Assembly (NCBI RefSeq): GCF_001433855.1
Contig: NZ_AZCP01000003.1
Coordinates: forward strand, 401,280-465,279
Direction: 5' to 3'
Length of the DNA: 64,000 nucleotides
From: Levilactobacillus brevis ATCC 14869 = DSM 20054
GTDB taxonomy: Bacteria > Bacillota > Bacilli > Lactobacillales > Lactobacillaceae
The position numbers and the translations under genes are program-made. A model generated the notes under the pieces. It made no database searches. It had not been told where the DNA came from and saw nothing but the letters and a program-made list of their open reading frames with translations. Shown one piece after another: positions 48,573 through 58,204 of the stretch. Positions within the stretch are counted from its first letter, which is position 1, and each line of letters starts with the position of its first letter.

Positions 48573-51119
48573 ATGAAAGAACCACAAATGCGGTTTAAAC
48601 TTTATAAAGCTAAGACAAAATGGCTTGTTGCCGGGATAACAGCACTATCAATAATGGGAATGTCAATGACGGTGCATGCGGATACACCAGTTGAAAATGG
48701 GACGTCTTCGGAAATTAGTGAGGGTACCAAAAACCCGGTAACCACGGGACAGTCTGTATCAACCGTAACACTAAAAACACCTGCAACTGAGCAGACATCG
48801 GCTGAAAAAGCGGCCGCTACTACGCCTGTCGCCACGACACAGGGAGCTAAACAAACAGCTACATCAACGGGAAATACAGACACGACTGTGCCGGCTACTG
48901 TCGAGGAATCAGTTCCCGCCCAAAAGCAGGCTGCCGCTGCAGCTACCACCGATAAGGCTGTCACGACGGATTCAGTTGCATCGCAGTCGCATGTAGCAAC
49001 TCCTACTAACCAGGGTCAAAAGATGGCTATGGCAACTAGTGCAACTCGTCAATCACGTGCGATGGTTTCAACCGCCGTAACAGCGACTCCTGCGTCGACT
49101 ACATCGACTGAGACTGCGGCACCAGTCTCAGCTGCCGTGGTTACTCAGGATGGATTAGTCTATGATAATGCACCAATTGATGAATGGATGCCAAACAAAG
49201 GCATGCAAGAGGCTCTGTTAGCGATTTTTCAAAATGATCGCTGGTCTGCCCGTAATTATTATTTTTTAGATGCCGACTATGATTCGAAGCCAGGCGCTAA
49301 AGTGTGGAATAGTCTTAGCGATATTACGAAGAGCGATATGCTTCTTTTGAAAGGCTTTGCACTTCAGACGTCCTTTTCGACGCATATTGATGGTAAGAGT
49401 TCGTATTCAATTGAGGGCTTGCAGTATGCCACTAATTTACAACAACTAGATTTACTAAATACTTTAAATGCAACGCAAAATGGTCGGGTGCCTGGTTATT
49501 ATCATGGCGATATTACCGATTTATCACCCATCAAGAACTTAACTAACTTAACTTGGTTACAGATTGCAAATAACCGAATTAGTGATCTCAGCCCACTGGC
49601 GAACATGAAAAAACTGACCTATCTTTCCGCGGTTAACAATGAGATTAGTGACTTCTCTATGTTGGATGCGGCCCAATTCACGAGTGGCTTAACAATTTTT
49701 GATCAGGTTATTCCACGTGAACCAGTTTATCTGCATCCGGGACAGGATACGATCACCTTAAACAATCTAGGGCTTAAGTTGCCACAAAATTATAATGCGA
49801 CGGTAGGCCACTATGCTGAAGTATCATGGAGCGGAATTGATGGCAATGACTATTGGAGCTATTATTCTCAGAGTCCTCTTTTGATTAATGTTTATCGCCG
49901 GGGAGCCAATGGTGAGGCCGTAAGTGATACCCAAGTAAAATATACGATTGTAAAAAAACAAGTAACACCGGGACCAACAACCAGTAGTGCATCTGGAGAT
50001 GGCGTTGGCGTACATCAACAGCCTTATACTTACTACTTAGCTGCGAGTTACTATGATGGATCAAATAATAAAATCGCCACTTACTACACACCTTACTTGA
50101 CTGATGTAGCTGCGGCTGCCAATGTTACGGTGCATTATCAAGATCAAGATGGTAAAGCGATAGCGTCTGATACTATTTTAAATGATGGCCTAGTGGGTCA
50201 AACCTATACGACAACACCAAAAGTCTTGACCGGATATACGTTAGATCAAACCCACTTGCCAAGTAATGCAACGGGGACATTCGGTGATGAACCGATTAGC
50301 GTGACCTATGTGTATGATCAAATGGATGGTGCACCGGTAACGGTCACCTATGTTGACGATGCTGGTGAATCATTGATTGAGGCAAAAACGTTAACTGGAA
50401 AATACGGCGATCATTACACGGCCCAAGCAAAGACAATTACAGGCTATGACCTTAAGACAGTCCAGGGGAACCAGCAAGGTACATTTACCGATCAGCCACA
50501 AAGTGTGACCTTTGTTTATACCAAGCAAGCGGTTGTTATACCACCAGTTACAACGATGGTAACGGTGATCGTCCACTATCAAACGGCTAATGGTACGCCG
50601 CTAGCATTAGATAAAGTGATCACAGGTGCGCAGGGAGATACTTATCAGACGTCACCTGTATCGGTGAACGGGTATCAACTTGCCGAAACGCCAGCGAATG
50701 CTAGTGGGGTTTTTAATAAGGATGATACGATAATTTACGTTTATGCTAAGAATCCAAAGACCACAACAGGTGGTGCTGGAGATCAGGGAACCGTAGATAA
50801 TCGGCCGTCTAACCCAAGCAAGCGGCCGGGAAACTCGGAAAAGAGATCGACTCAACCAGAAAAGCAATTGGACAAAAAGGGGAATCATTCAGCAGCTGAC
50901 CAAGTAACGCAAATAAAAACGGCTCGGGGTAGTCAGGCTGCACGGGTATCAGAAGTAGCGACCACAACTAAACTTACGAAGAGCGTAGCTGAGCAGTCAA
51001 CAACCAAGATGAGCTTACCGCAAACGAATGAAGCATCGATATCATCGAAGTGGGGAATTGCCTTGCTGGTTGCAGTTGTGAGTTGGTTCGGTCTGAAACG
51101 AAAGTCTTCGGAAAACTAA
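48573..51119 (+). CDS. LPXTG adhesin with LRR and three MucBP domains
   Basis: 848 residues from the ATG at 48573 (RBS GGGGGGATC). The signal peptide is KxYKxGKxW-like (KLYKAKTKW, residues 8-16) with a membrane segment and cleavage after VHA. A Thr/Ala/Ser linker (about 38-185) and a leucine-rich repeat region (about 250-365; LTNLTWLQIANNRISDLSPLANMKKLTYLSAVNN) follow. Three MucBP domains are at about 520-590, 592-657 and 665-735, each ending in a VTYVYD/VTFVYT/IIYVYA motif. Then come a polar linker and the sorting signal LPQTNE, hydrophobic segment and RK tail. It is sortase-anchored and likely binds mucus or other polymers. The first 180 residues look like phase-variable linker sequence. 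Confidence 0.9.
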   Translation: MKEPQMRFKLYKAKTKWLVAGITALSIMGMSMTVHADTPVENGTSSEISEGTKNPVTTGQSVSTVTLKTPATEQTSAEKAAATTPVATTQGAKQTATSTGNTDTTVPATVEESVPAQKQAAAAATTDKAVTTDSVASQSHVATPTNQGQKMAMATSATRQSRAMVSTAVTATPASTTSTETAAPVSAAVVTQDGLVYDNAPIDEWMPNKGMQEALLAIFQNDRWSARNYYFLDADYDSKPGAKVWNSLSDITKSDMLLLKGFALQTSFSTHIDGKSSYSIEGLQYATNLQQLDLLNTLNATQNGRVPGYYHGDITDLSPIKNLTNLTWLQIANNRISDLSPLANMKKLTYLSAVNNEISDFSMLDAAQFTSGLTIFDQVIPREPVYLHPGQDTITLNNLGLKLPQNYNATVGHYAEVSWSGIDGNDYWSYYSQSPLLINVYRRGANGEAVSDTQVKYTIVKKQVTPGPTTSSASGDGVGVHQQPYTYYLAASYYDGSNNKIATYYTPYLTDVAAAANVTVHYQDQDGKAIASDTILNDGLVGQTYTTTPKVLTGYTLDQTHLPSNATGTFGDEPISVTYVYDQMDGAPVTVTYVDDAGESLIEAKTLTGKYGDHYTAQAKTITGYDLKTVQGNQQGTFTDQPQSVTFVYTKQAVVIPPVTTMVTVIVHYQTANGTPLALDKVITGAQGDTYQTSPVSVNGYQLAETPANASGVFNKDDTIIYVYAKNPKTTTGGAGDQGTVDNRPSNPSKRPGNSEKRSTQPEKQLDKKGNHSAADQVTQIKTARGSQAARVSEVATTTKLTKSVAEQSTTKMSLPQTNEASISSKWGIALLVAVVSWFGLKRKSSEN

Positions 51120-51198
51120 TGCAATTGACGAGATGTTGAGATCCGCTCTGATCTTGGCCGAATAATGGTCATTATCTGGACTGGTAAAGAGAATGAAC

Positions 51199-51230
51199 AA
51201 AAAGGACGCGATGAAAGTCACGTCCTTTTT
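51199..51230. terminator. bidirectional terminator between convergent genes
   Basis: AAAAAGGACG and CGTCCTTTTT form a perfect 10-bp stem with a 12-base loop. Confidence 0.9.
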
Positions 51231-51246
51231 ACGTATCATGAATAGC

Positions 51247-52200
51247 TTATTTAGCAGACGTTAAATAGTTTGCTTGAAGTTGTTTTAATTGCGTGTTGGA
51301 GAGACCTAACCCCTTGTGTAAGAAATTATCCATGTTGCCATATTTGGCATCAATAGCTTTGTACATCGTGTTCAGGTAAGCCATCTTAACGGCATTTTGT
51401 GCCTTAAAGTTTTCGACGACAATTGGGGTAACTTCTTTACCTTGGGCCTTCCAGCCAGCTTCCATCTTCTGCAGGTTTTCCTTATTTGTTTGGGCTAAGT
51501 ACGTGTTGGACTTTAAGTAATCTTGAGCAATCGCTTTTTTGTCAAACTTGAGGGCGGACAGAACTAGGGCAGTTCCCATACCGGCCCGATCCTTACCAGC
51601 TGAGCAGTGCCATAGGACGGCCTTGCCTTTAGGATTAATCAAAAGTTGGTGGAATAGTGACTTGTAGGCTTTTCGACCTTGAGCCGTGGTTACGGCGTCG
51701 TGGTAGGATTTTTCCATCATCTTAGCGCCAGCGCCCTTTTTAGAAAAGTCTGGGAAGGCACCGAAAGATTTAAAAACATTGGCTTTGACAAGTTTAACGC
51801 CGGCCATATGCACATCGGGACTTTGCTTTTGTTCGGTAGTGGTTCGTAAGTCAACATCGGTGGCAACATGGTAGGTCTTTACTAGTTTGGTTTGGTCTGC
51901 CTTGGTCAAATGTGACAAACTATTTGCACGAATGAGGCGATGGACTTTAATTTTTTGCCCGTGCTGGTTGACATAACCGCCGAGATCGCGGGCATTGCTA
52001 GCACCCTGTAACTTAATGTGAGTGGCCGTTGACTTAATAGCTTTAGCCTTAGTCGCTTTGGTCTTGGTTGCCCCAGCAGTCTTGACCGTCTTAGTCGTTT
52101 TAGCATGAGTAGCTGCCGAGACGTTCATCAGGGGTTGTTGCCATCCCAATGTGGTTGCTAATAATAGAGCCGTTACTAAAGTGCTTGTGCGTTTGTTCAT
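51247..52200 (-). CDS. secreted tyrosine/serine phosphatase
   Basis: 317 residues from the ATG at 52200 (RBS GAGGAGG); upstream frame has no start signal. A signal peptide (1-30, NVSAATH) is followed by a Lys/Thr/Ala-rich linker and the phosphatase domain: ARDLGGY (about 77-83) is typical of the LipA/IphP family, and the catalytic loop HCSAGKDRAGMGTALVL holds CX5R (Cys and Arg present). It therefore resembles extracellular low-molecular or lipid/tyrosine phosphatases such as Listeria LipA. The target (host or cell-envelope phospho-ester) is unknown. It is monocistronic between terminators. Confidence 0.88.
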   Translation of the reverse strand: MNKRTSTLVTALLLATTLGWQQPLMNVSAATHAKTTKTVKTAGATKTKATKAKAIKSTATHIKLQGASNARDLGGYVNQHGQKIKVHRLIRANSLSHLTKADQTKLVKTYHVATDVDLRTTTEQKQSPDVHMAGVKLVKANVFKSFGAFPDFSKKGAGAKMMEKSYHDAVTTAQGRKAYKSLFHQLLINPKGKAVLWHCSAGKDRAGMGTALVLSALKFDKKAIAQDYLKSNTYLAQTNKENLQKMEAGWKAQGKEVTPIVVENFKAQNAVKMAYLNTMYKAIDAKYGNMDNFLHKGLGLSNTQLKQLQANYLTSAK

Positions 52201-52338
52201 ATCACAATCTCCTCCTCTGGTTTGGTACATACTTAGAATACTAAGTTGATGTAAAAGGATGATGTTGATTGTGTAAAAGTCTGATGTCGGCTGACAACTA
52301 ACCAACAAAGATATTTATAAGACCGGTCGACGATGATA

Positions 52339-52372
52339 CAAAAACGGGCCCAGAATTTTTCCTGAGCCCGTT
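52339..52372 (-). terminator. terminator of the Na+/H+ antiporter gene (minus strand)
   Basis: On the minus strand AACGGGCTCAG pairs with CTGGGCCCGTT and is followed by TTTT. A few bases of the stem lie next to the antiporter stop codon. Confidence 0.75.
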
Positions 52373-52375
52373 GAC

Positions 52376-54388
52376 TTAATCGGTATCAATTGACTGTAAA
52401 TAAGCCAATCGGTCGGTGGATACTTGTTCATTGAGAGCCTGACCTAGCTCACGACTAATGTTTTTAGTTGTAATCTGATCCTGAATATAGTTATATTCTT
52501 GCTGAAAAGCTGCAATGAGTAGCGTATTTTGTTCGTCAATAAAGTCTTGCTCTCCAACCAATTGTCGGTGGCGTTGATCGTATGCTGTCCGCACGATAGC
52601 AACTTCACGTGTATGGGCATGGGTCAACTGCTCATTCAAATAATCGATAACTGCTGGATAAGTTTGTTGGTCAATCAGACACAGTTGTTGGTGCGTGTGT
52701 TGTTTCTTAGCGACGGCTTCTTCGTGACTGAGACTACGCCAATTATCGCGTTGCTGGCGAATCGCCTGCCGTCGTTTCCGGGAAGCTGAGGTTAAGGAAA
52801 AGGTCTTGACGAGATTGAAGCGTAAAAAGAGCAAACTCCGTTGCCAACCATTTTTCTGATAACGAACCAAAGTGTTTTCTGCGGCGCGCATGTAAAGCTG
52901 GGCGATCTCAAGGGAAACTTGCTGGTGCTGTAGCATTTTCGTGACGATATCGTGCTCAAGATCGAAGCAATGATCGAATAATTGGGCTAACTGCGTACGG
53001 TTAACTTGGGGATCAGCAACCCGCTGACCATCTAAGACGTTTACCACGCGACTGGCATTGACCGAATCGCTGTGTTGCGAGGCAATCATCTGAATGGCGT
53101 CGTTAACCATGGCATTTTTAGCAGTTGCTAACTCAGCGTTAGTAAAGGTGGATTGCCGCTGTGGTAACAGCAGTGGCAACAACAATGTGGGCACCAGCAA
53201 GCTAATTAGAATTACAATTGACGCCATAAAGATCATATCGTTTCGAAAGGGGACAGCATGACCATTGAGTGTGAGTGGTAGTGAAAAGGCCATCGCTAAC
53301 GTGATCGTCCCGTGAACCCCACTAAGCGCAATGATGAGGCTTTTCTTGTTTCGTTCAGCCTGGCTGGTGGCGAAAACTTGAGCGAGATTGAAGCGGGTCC
53401 ATAAGAAACGGAGGATTGTCATGACTGCGTATAAGCTAAGCGCTAATCCCAATAAAATGGGAAGTGTGGTGCCGCCGGATTGCCGATGTAGATCGGTCGC
53501 TACTTGTGGCAGCGAGAGACCCAGAAGGACAAACACGATGCCGTTTAATAGGCTGGCCACCACTGACCAGGTACTGGTCAACACAATCTGTAATCGCGAA
53601 CTGGTCAAACGTAACCGGTTTTGTTGAATTCCGTGAAGGAGACCAGTGACGACCACGGCTAAGATGCCGGAGACATTGATGGATTCGGCAACGAAATAGA
53701 CAGCAAAAGGTGTTAAAAGGGTAATTGGCACAATGATCGACGGTGCGTCAACATTTAATTTAATCAGCCGTAAACGGAGACTGACGATGATAGCCCCGAG
53801 GATAAAGCCGACCAATAGGCCCCCAAAGAATACGTAGAAGAAGTTGCCAATGCCGTGCCAAACTGAGAACTGACCAGTTGCGACAGTAGCAATGGCTAAG
53901 TTCAGGGCAACGATGCCGGAAGCATCATTGAACAAGGACTCGTTTTCAAGGGTGTGCATCACGTCTGTGGGCACCAGCATATTGCTAGTAATTGACGAAA
54001 CGGCTACGGCATCGGTTGGCGTGATAATGGCACCTAAAGCCAAGGCCAAGGCTAGTGATAGGCTTGGCAGTAAGAGGTGAGTAACGGCCCCGATGATGAT
54101 AATGGAAACAATTGCCAGTCCGATGGCCAGTGAAAAAGTGGTTCCCGCTTGACGAGTAAGCCGTCCTGGACTAGTATTTTGACCATCGTTAAACATCAAT
54201 ACGGAAATAATTGCGAACATAAAAATTTCTGGCTCCAGATGGAAATTATGGTATACCGGCAGGAGCGCCAGTAATAACCCCATGCCAATCTGTAAAAATG
54301 CCACTGGAATCCGCGTTAGTCGGTAATGAATGAGGTTAGCAATAATCGCGGCAACGACCAGAAATAAGAGTAAGAAGATAGTGTCCAT
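52376..54388 (-). CDS. CPA1-family Na+/H+ antiporter (NhaP/YjcE-type)
   Basis: 670 residues from the ATG at 54388 (RBS AGGAGG, nine bases). The N-terminal 400 residues have 12-13 membrane segments with the ion-binding pattern TPTDAVAVSSIT (about 118-129) and FNDASGIVALNLAI (about 150-163), where the ND/DA aspartates bind the cation. A long cytoplasmic tail (about 400-670) contains several basic helices, including EFATAKNAMVNDAI and a coiled-coil. It exports Na+ (or K+) in exchange for H+ and supports pH and salt tolerance. It is isolated and monocistronic. Confidence 0.9.
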   Translation of the reverse strand: MDTIFLLLFLVVAAIIANLIHYRLTRIPVAFLQIGMGLLLALLPVYHNFHLEPEIFMFAIISVLMFNDGQNTSPGRLTRQAGTTFSLAIGLAIVSIIIIGAVTHLLLPSLSLALALALGAIITPTDAVAVSSITSNMLVPTDVMHTLENESLFNDASGIVALNLAIATVATGQFSVWHGIGNFFYVFFGGLLVGFILGAIIVSLRLRLIKLNVDAPSIIVPITLLTPFAVYFVAESINVSGILAVVVTGLLHGIQQNRLRLTSSRLQIVLTSTWSVVASLLNGIVFVLLGLSLPQVATDLHRQSGGTTLPILLGLALSLYAVMTILRFLWTRFNLAQVFATSQAERNKKSLIIALSGVHGTITLAMAFSLPLTLNGHAVPFRNDMIFMASIVILISLLVPTLLLPLLLPQRQSTFTNAELATAKNAMVNDAIQMIASQHSDSVNASRVVNVLDGQRVADPQVNRTQLAQLFDHCFDLEHDIVTKMLQHQQVSLEIAQLYMRAAENTLVRYQKNGWQRSLLFLRFNLVKTFSLTSASRKRRQAIRQQRDNWRSLSHEEAVAKKQHTHQQLCLIDQQTYPAVIDYLNEQLTHAHTREVAIVRTAYDQRHRQLVGEQDFIDEQNTLLIAAFQQEYNYIQDQITTKNISRELGQALNEQVSTDRLAYLQSIDTD

Positions 54389-54580
54389 AACTGAGAACCT
54401 CCTGAAAACAAAATTAAGCAACCGGTAAACTTAGCATACCATGGTTAATTTTAAAAGAATAGGTCTATCTCTAAAATAAGGCGGCTTTATCTTGATTAGG
54501 AAACCCCATCATCGGGTAAATAAAGCTCAGATAGCTTTGGATTAGGCGTATAATCAGGACAATAACTGGAGGTGTTAGCG

Positions 54581-55183
54581 ATGAAGCAAGCGTTGGTGAT
54601 GTTGTATCCAGGTTTCTGTTATTTTGAAGTAGCGGTTTTAACTGAAATTTTGGCGTTTAAAGAAGAGGAGTGGACGGTCACAACAGTGGGGGCGGATCGG
54701 CAGAATTATTTGGGTGAAGATGGGTTACAGGTCCTAGCTGAAAAGTCCTTTTCCCAGGTTGATCCGTTAGCTGTTGATTTAATGATTTTGCCGGGGATTG
54801 ACAATTATCACGTGCCGCTAGCTGACTCGCGGAATGTTGCCTTTCTACGCCAACTAAATACGGCCAGTCGACCAATTATTGCGGCAATGTCCAGCTCGCC
54901 AGTGTTATTGGCTAAGGCAGGGTTATTAGATCAGACCCAATTTACTGGTGGCCTCTTTGAAGAGACTTATGCGAAAAACCCGTTTATCCCGAAACAGAAT
55001 TTAGTGCGGCAACCGGTGGTGGTGGATAATGGCATCATTACGTCGAGTTTCCAATTCTTTCGGGAATTTGCGATTACAGCGGCTCGGACTTGTGGGATCG
55101 AAGTGGGGGATACAGCTTTTGGTCCCGCCCGAACGGATCGCCCCTATACACCGGCAGAGTTAACTTATCATTATCCGGATTAA
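54581..55183 (+). CDS. DJ-1/PfpI-family protein without the catalytic cysteine
   Basis: 200 residues from the ATG at 54581 (GGAGGTG). The Rossmann-like DJ-1 fold is clear: ALVMLYPGFCYFEVAVLTEIL (residues 4-24, with the conserved Glu16), LMILPGIDNY (about 67-76) and PIIAAMSSSPVLLAKAGLLDQ (about 98-118). At the nucleophile elbow the family has A-I-C-A-(A/G)-P; here it is A-M-S-S-S-P, Ser104 replacing Cys. The protein therefore lacks the reactive cysteine of deglycases/proteases and may be a chaperone-like, regulatory or altered hydrolase member. It is monocistronic. Confidence 0.85.
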   Translation: MKQALVMLYPGFCYFEVAVLTEILAFKEEEWTVTTVGADRQNYLGEDGLQVLAEKSFSQVDPLAVDLMILPGIDNYHVPLADSRNVAFLRQLNTASRPIIAAMSSSPVLLAKAGLLDQTQFTGGLFEETYAKNPFIPKQNLVRQPVVVDNGIITSSFQFFREFAITAARTCGIEVGDTAFGPARTDRPYTPAELTYHYPD

Positions 55184-55223
55184 AAAACTGGCTAGTCCCA
55201 ACCATGTGGGATTAGCCAGTTTT
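55184..55223. terminator. bidirectional terminator
   Basis: AAAACTGGCTAGTCCCA pairs with TGGGATTAGCCAGTTTT (17 bp, one G-U) over a 6-base loop. Confidence 0.9.
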
Positions 55224-55231
55224 AAGTCGAT

Positions 55232-56398
55232 TTATTCTGGTTGTTTAATCCACCCAGCAGTCCCGGTTGCGATTAGCACTTCGATACGATCTAGCAACAT
55301 TAATAACCAACCGAAGGAAATAACAAAACCAATCATTTCAAAGGCAGTTAAGGAAAAATAGCCAAACACTTGAAATAAGAGCGCGGCGACCACTAGCGCA
55401 ATTCCGACCCCGTCTGACAACAGCAAGAAGTCTCGTGTAATTTGGGGCAGTAGCCACCGAACACCAACGATTAGAGCGATGATTAAGTATACTAAAAAGA
55501 CGGCAAAATGGTCATGAAGAGCGTGTGAATTGGCATTGTTGGGAAAAACGCCCACTAATCCTAAATCAACAGCAGTTAGCGTCAATAAGCCACGTAGCAC
55601 CCATAATCGACGGGAGCGAGGAAACGATTCTTGCAGACTAACAAACAGGTAGTCGATGAGGGCAATCATCAGCAATGCTGAAAAAATCAGCGTGGCGTTA
55701 AATTGCCAACCGCCACTGGAAGCACCAGTGGTGCCAAGAAAGCTAAGATTGTGTTGCCACCAATATTTTTGATTGTTAACCGCCATCGCGATGACGACAC
55801 CGCTAATGATTACGAGGGTGAGGACGGTCGATAAGACACTGGCGTCGATCATTAAGGCGAAGTAACTCATAGCTGTGTTAGTGACACTGCTAAACGCAAA
55901 TAAGATAATACTGGCGGTTGCTAATCCAAAGCTGGCGCCGTTAAACAGCATCCCAAGTAGCCACATGCTTCCGGTCAAAATTAGACCAAGAATCAGGGTG
56001 AACGATAGGACAATGACGGGGAAGTTACGCCAGTAGATATTTTTAGTAAAATGATTCTGCGGATTATGGCGGTCATGGATAAAAAATCCAGCGAATAAAA
56101 TAGCTCCCATGATTACCCCGAGAATGATAATGGCGGTAGCTAAGGAATAATTACCTACGAGTTTTAGGGTATGTAGTCCTTGGTGAATGCCATAACCGTA
56201 AAACAGCAGACTGACTATCAGGGCCGTGGCGAGGGGCCACAGGAGTGATTGGTGCTGAAAAAATTGGCGTCGTGGTTCTTCTAGCTGGACGACGAGTCGA
56301 TCTCGTTTGACGACCAGTCTAACTGGAGTGTCTTTATTTAATTGTAGTTGTTCACTAATATCAGCCGGGATATTTAACTGAAAATCTTTTTGTGCCAT
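55232..56398 (-). CDS. AbrB-like domain fused to a DUF998-type membrane protein
   Basis: 388 residues from the ATG at 56398 (GGAGGG). The first 45 residues (MAQKDFQLNIPADISEQLQL ... VRLVVKRDRLVVQLEE) have the swapped-hairpin SpoVT/AbrB pattern, though without a clear basic DNA-binding surface. The rest has about nine membrane segments with the DUF998 features NFPVIVLSFTLILGLILTGSMWLLGMLFNG, GASSGGWQFNATLIF and VGVFPNNANSHALHDHFAVFL (the P-HD-H motif). The function is unknown; a membrane-tethered regulator or a sensor is plausible. Similar AbrB-DUF998 fusions occur in lactobacilli. Confidence 0.75.
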   Translation of the reverse strand: MAQKDFQLNIPADISEQLQLNKDTPVRLVVKRDRLVVQLEEPRRQFFQHQSLLWPLATALIVSLLFYGYGIHQGLHTLKLVGNYSLATAIIILGVIMGAILFAGFFIHDRHNPQNHFTKNIYWRNFPVIVLSFTLILGLILTGSMWLLGMLFNGASFGLATASIILFAFSSVTNTAMSYFALMIDASVLSTVLTLVIISGVVIAMAVNNQKYWWQHNLSFLGTTGASSGGWQFNATLIFSALLMIALIDYLFVSLQESFPRSRRLWVLRGLLTLTAVDLGLVGVFPNNANSHALHDHFAVFLVYLIIALIVGVRWLLPQITRDFLLLSDGVGIALVVAALLFQVFGYFSLTAFEMIGFVISFGWLLMLLDRIEVLIATGTAGWIKQPE

Positions 56399-56560
56399 AA
56401 TGCCCTCCAAATCAAGCTATTACAATGACTTTCATTATAGCAAATTTTGAGCAGGGTGATTGTGAAAAGCAGGGGATGCTAGCAGTATCTTTGGATAACG
56501 GCGATCGCACAAGCGGGCTGGTGGTGTATGATGAACATGGAAAGTAGGTGGCATGAAACC

Positions 56561-56776
56561 ATGCGTAAGGGGATTTATGGATTAACGGGGATTTGTTGGA
56601 TAGCGATTGTGGTGATAATTGTTGTGGCAGCACGGCAACATCACTTATTACAATTAGCGCCGATTTATGCTTATAATCGACCGCAGGGATTGCTGGGATG
56701 GACCTTAGCCAGTGCGATTGTGCTGTCGATAACAAGTGGGCTCATGCATCGTGAGGCCAAGCGACAGTCACGGTAA
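56561..56776 (+). CDS. small two-segment membrane protein
   Basis: 71 residues from the ATG at 56561, nine bases after AGGTGG. Upstream in-frame ATGs have no ribosome-binding site. There are two hydrophobic segments (about 6-25 and 44-62) and a basic C-terminus (HREAKRQSR). It is divergent from the AbrB-DUF998 gene, with a TATCTT-like -10 box near 56490. No family is recognised. Confidence 0.6.
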   Translation: MRKGIYGLTGICWIAIVVIIVVAARQHHLLQLAPIYAYNRPQGLLGWTLASAIVLSITSGLMHREAKRQSR

Positions 56777-56787
56777 AAATATCGGTG

Positions 56788-56832
56788 TAATCAAAAAGCT
56801 TCGGCCCAAGATGGCTGAAGCTTTTTGATTAC
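56788..56832. terminator. bidirectional terminator
   Basis: TAATCAAAAAGCTTC and GAAGCTTTTTGATTA form a 15-bp perfect stem, with extra GGC/GCT pairs inside the loop. Confidence 0.9.
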
Positions 56833-56843
56833 ATTAGATAGTC

Positions 56844-58178
56844 TTAATCTGTACAAAGCCGCCGAATAGCTTCGGCGTAAATATCCATCGCTTTATACAT
56901 GCGACTGAGTTCCCAATTTTCATTGACCTGATGCATGAAGTCGGGAGTTCCCGGGAGCATCGCGCCAAAGGCAACACAGTTGTGCATCGTGCGAGCAAAG
57001 GTAGCGCCACCTGAAATTTGGGGTTGGGTATCGTCGCCAGTCAGGTCGTGGTAGGTGCTCATCAGAGTTTTAACTAAATCACTATCGGTTGGTACGTAGA
57101 GCGGGGCAACGTAGTCAAAGTTTTCATAAGTTAAACCAAAAGGCTTAACGGCTGTCGAAACTTGATTGATGAGTTGATCATGGTCGATTGTGACGGGAAT
57201 CCGCATATCAATTTGCATACGTGATTCGGTTGGAGTAATGGTCAGGCTTGAAATATTAAAGGTTAAATGGCCTGATTGTTCGTCACTGACATCACCCAAT
57301 AGGTTAGCGCCCGTGGCATCTTCTTTGAAGCACTTGCCAACAAAGTCTAATACCGGCATAGGAAAGACGTCATCGAGAGCGATGGCCAAGCGAAGAACAG
57401 CATTAGTTCCTTGCGGTGCCAGCATAGCATGAACGGATTTACCAGTAACGACCAATCCCGTCGAGGTCTTTTCATAGGCAAATCCATGACGATCCAATGC
57501 AGCCTGAACCTCGGCCTGTTTGGGACCATCATAAGGGGCTTTAGCCGGAACAGCATTGAAGGCATTTACCAGGTTTAACTGTAAGCTATCGCTACCAGGG
57601 CCCACTAAGTACGATTGTTGTAAGCCCTTTTCCGCGTAAATTAGTGGAAACTCAGCATCGGGAGCGATACCGAGATCGATAGGCGCTTCTTTTTCGTTAT
57701 ATTTAGCGATTCCACGCCACAAAGTTTCCTCGTCAGTACCAAAGATAAATCGAATTTTTTTATTGAAATGATAACCGCGATTTTCCAAAGCCTTTACCGC
57801 AAAGATCGCCGCAATAGAAGGGCCCTTATCGTCCTGAGAGCCGCGCCCAAAGATAGCACCATCACGGACAACTCCGGTGTAAGGATCGGAGTCCCAATCA
57901 CTGGAATCACCAGCGGGGACAACATCAACGTGACCGATAATGCCAAATGTTTCGTCACCATCACCCGTTTCGGCATAACCATAGTAGCCATCAGGGTCTT
58001 CGTATGTGTGATAGCCCATTTCATGGCAAATTGCGAGAACTTCATCTAAGGCTAACCGAATATCTTGACCAAATGGCGCACCAGGGGCCGCCGTCGTGGT
58101 GTAAGAGGGGTGACTGATAAGACGCTTCAAAGCAGCAACTGCTGCATCTTGTTCAACTTCCGTAACGATTTTATCCAT
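56844..58178 (-). CDS. pepV: dipeptidase PepV (M20 family, Sapep-type)
   Basis: 444 residues. The di-zinc metallopeptidase pattern is intact: IGHVDVVPAGD (His and Asp, about 82-92), FGRGSQDDKGPSIAAIFAVKAL (Asp bridging, about 112-133), FGTDEETLW (catalytic Glu-Glu, about 145-153), DAEFPLIYAEKG (Asp/Glu) and the C-terminal HQVNE with the last ligand His. It hydrolyses dipeptides in the cytosol, including those with N-terminal beta-Ala or D-Ala. The next gene upstream is a YfcC-type carrier 26 bases away in the same direction, suggesting that dipeptide or amino acid import is coupled to hydrolysis. Confidence 0.93.
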   Translation of the reverse strand: MDKIVTEVEQDAAVAALKRLISHPSYTTTAAPGAPFGQDIRLALDEVLAICHEMGYHTYEDPDGYYGYAETGDGDETFGIIGHVDVVPAGDSSDWDSDPYTGVVRDGAIFGRGSQDDKGPSIAAIFAVKALENRGYHFNKKIRFIFGTDEETLWRGIAKYNEKEAPIDLGIAPDAEFPLIYAEKGLQQSYLVGPGSDSLQLNLVNAFNAVPAKAPYDGPKQAEVQAALDRHGFAYEKTSTGLVVTGKSVHAMLAPQGTNAVLRLAIALDDVFPMPVLDFVGKCFKEDATGANLLGDVSDEQSGHLTFNISSLTITPTESRMQIDMRIPVTIDHDQLINQVSTAVKPFGLTYENFDYVAPLYVPTDSDLVKTLMSTYHDLTGDDTQPQISGGATFARTMHNCVAFGAMLPGTPDFMHQVNENWELSRMYKAMDIYAEAIRRLCTD

Positions 58179-58204
58179 AAAGAGGTTCCTCCCTTAATTA
58201 AATA

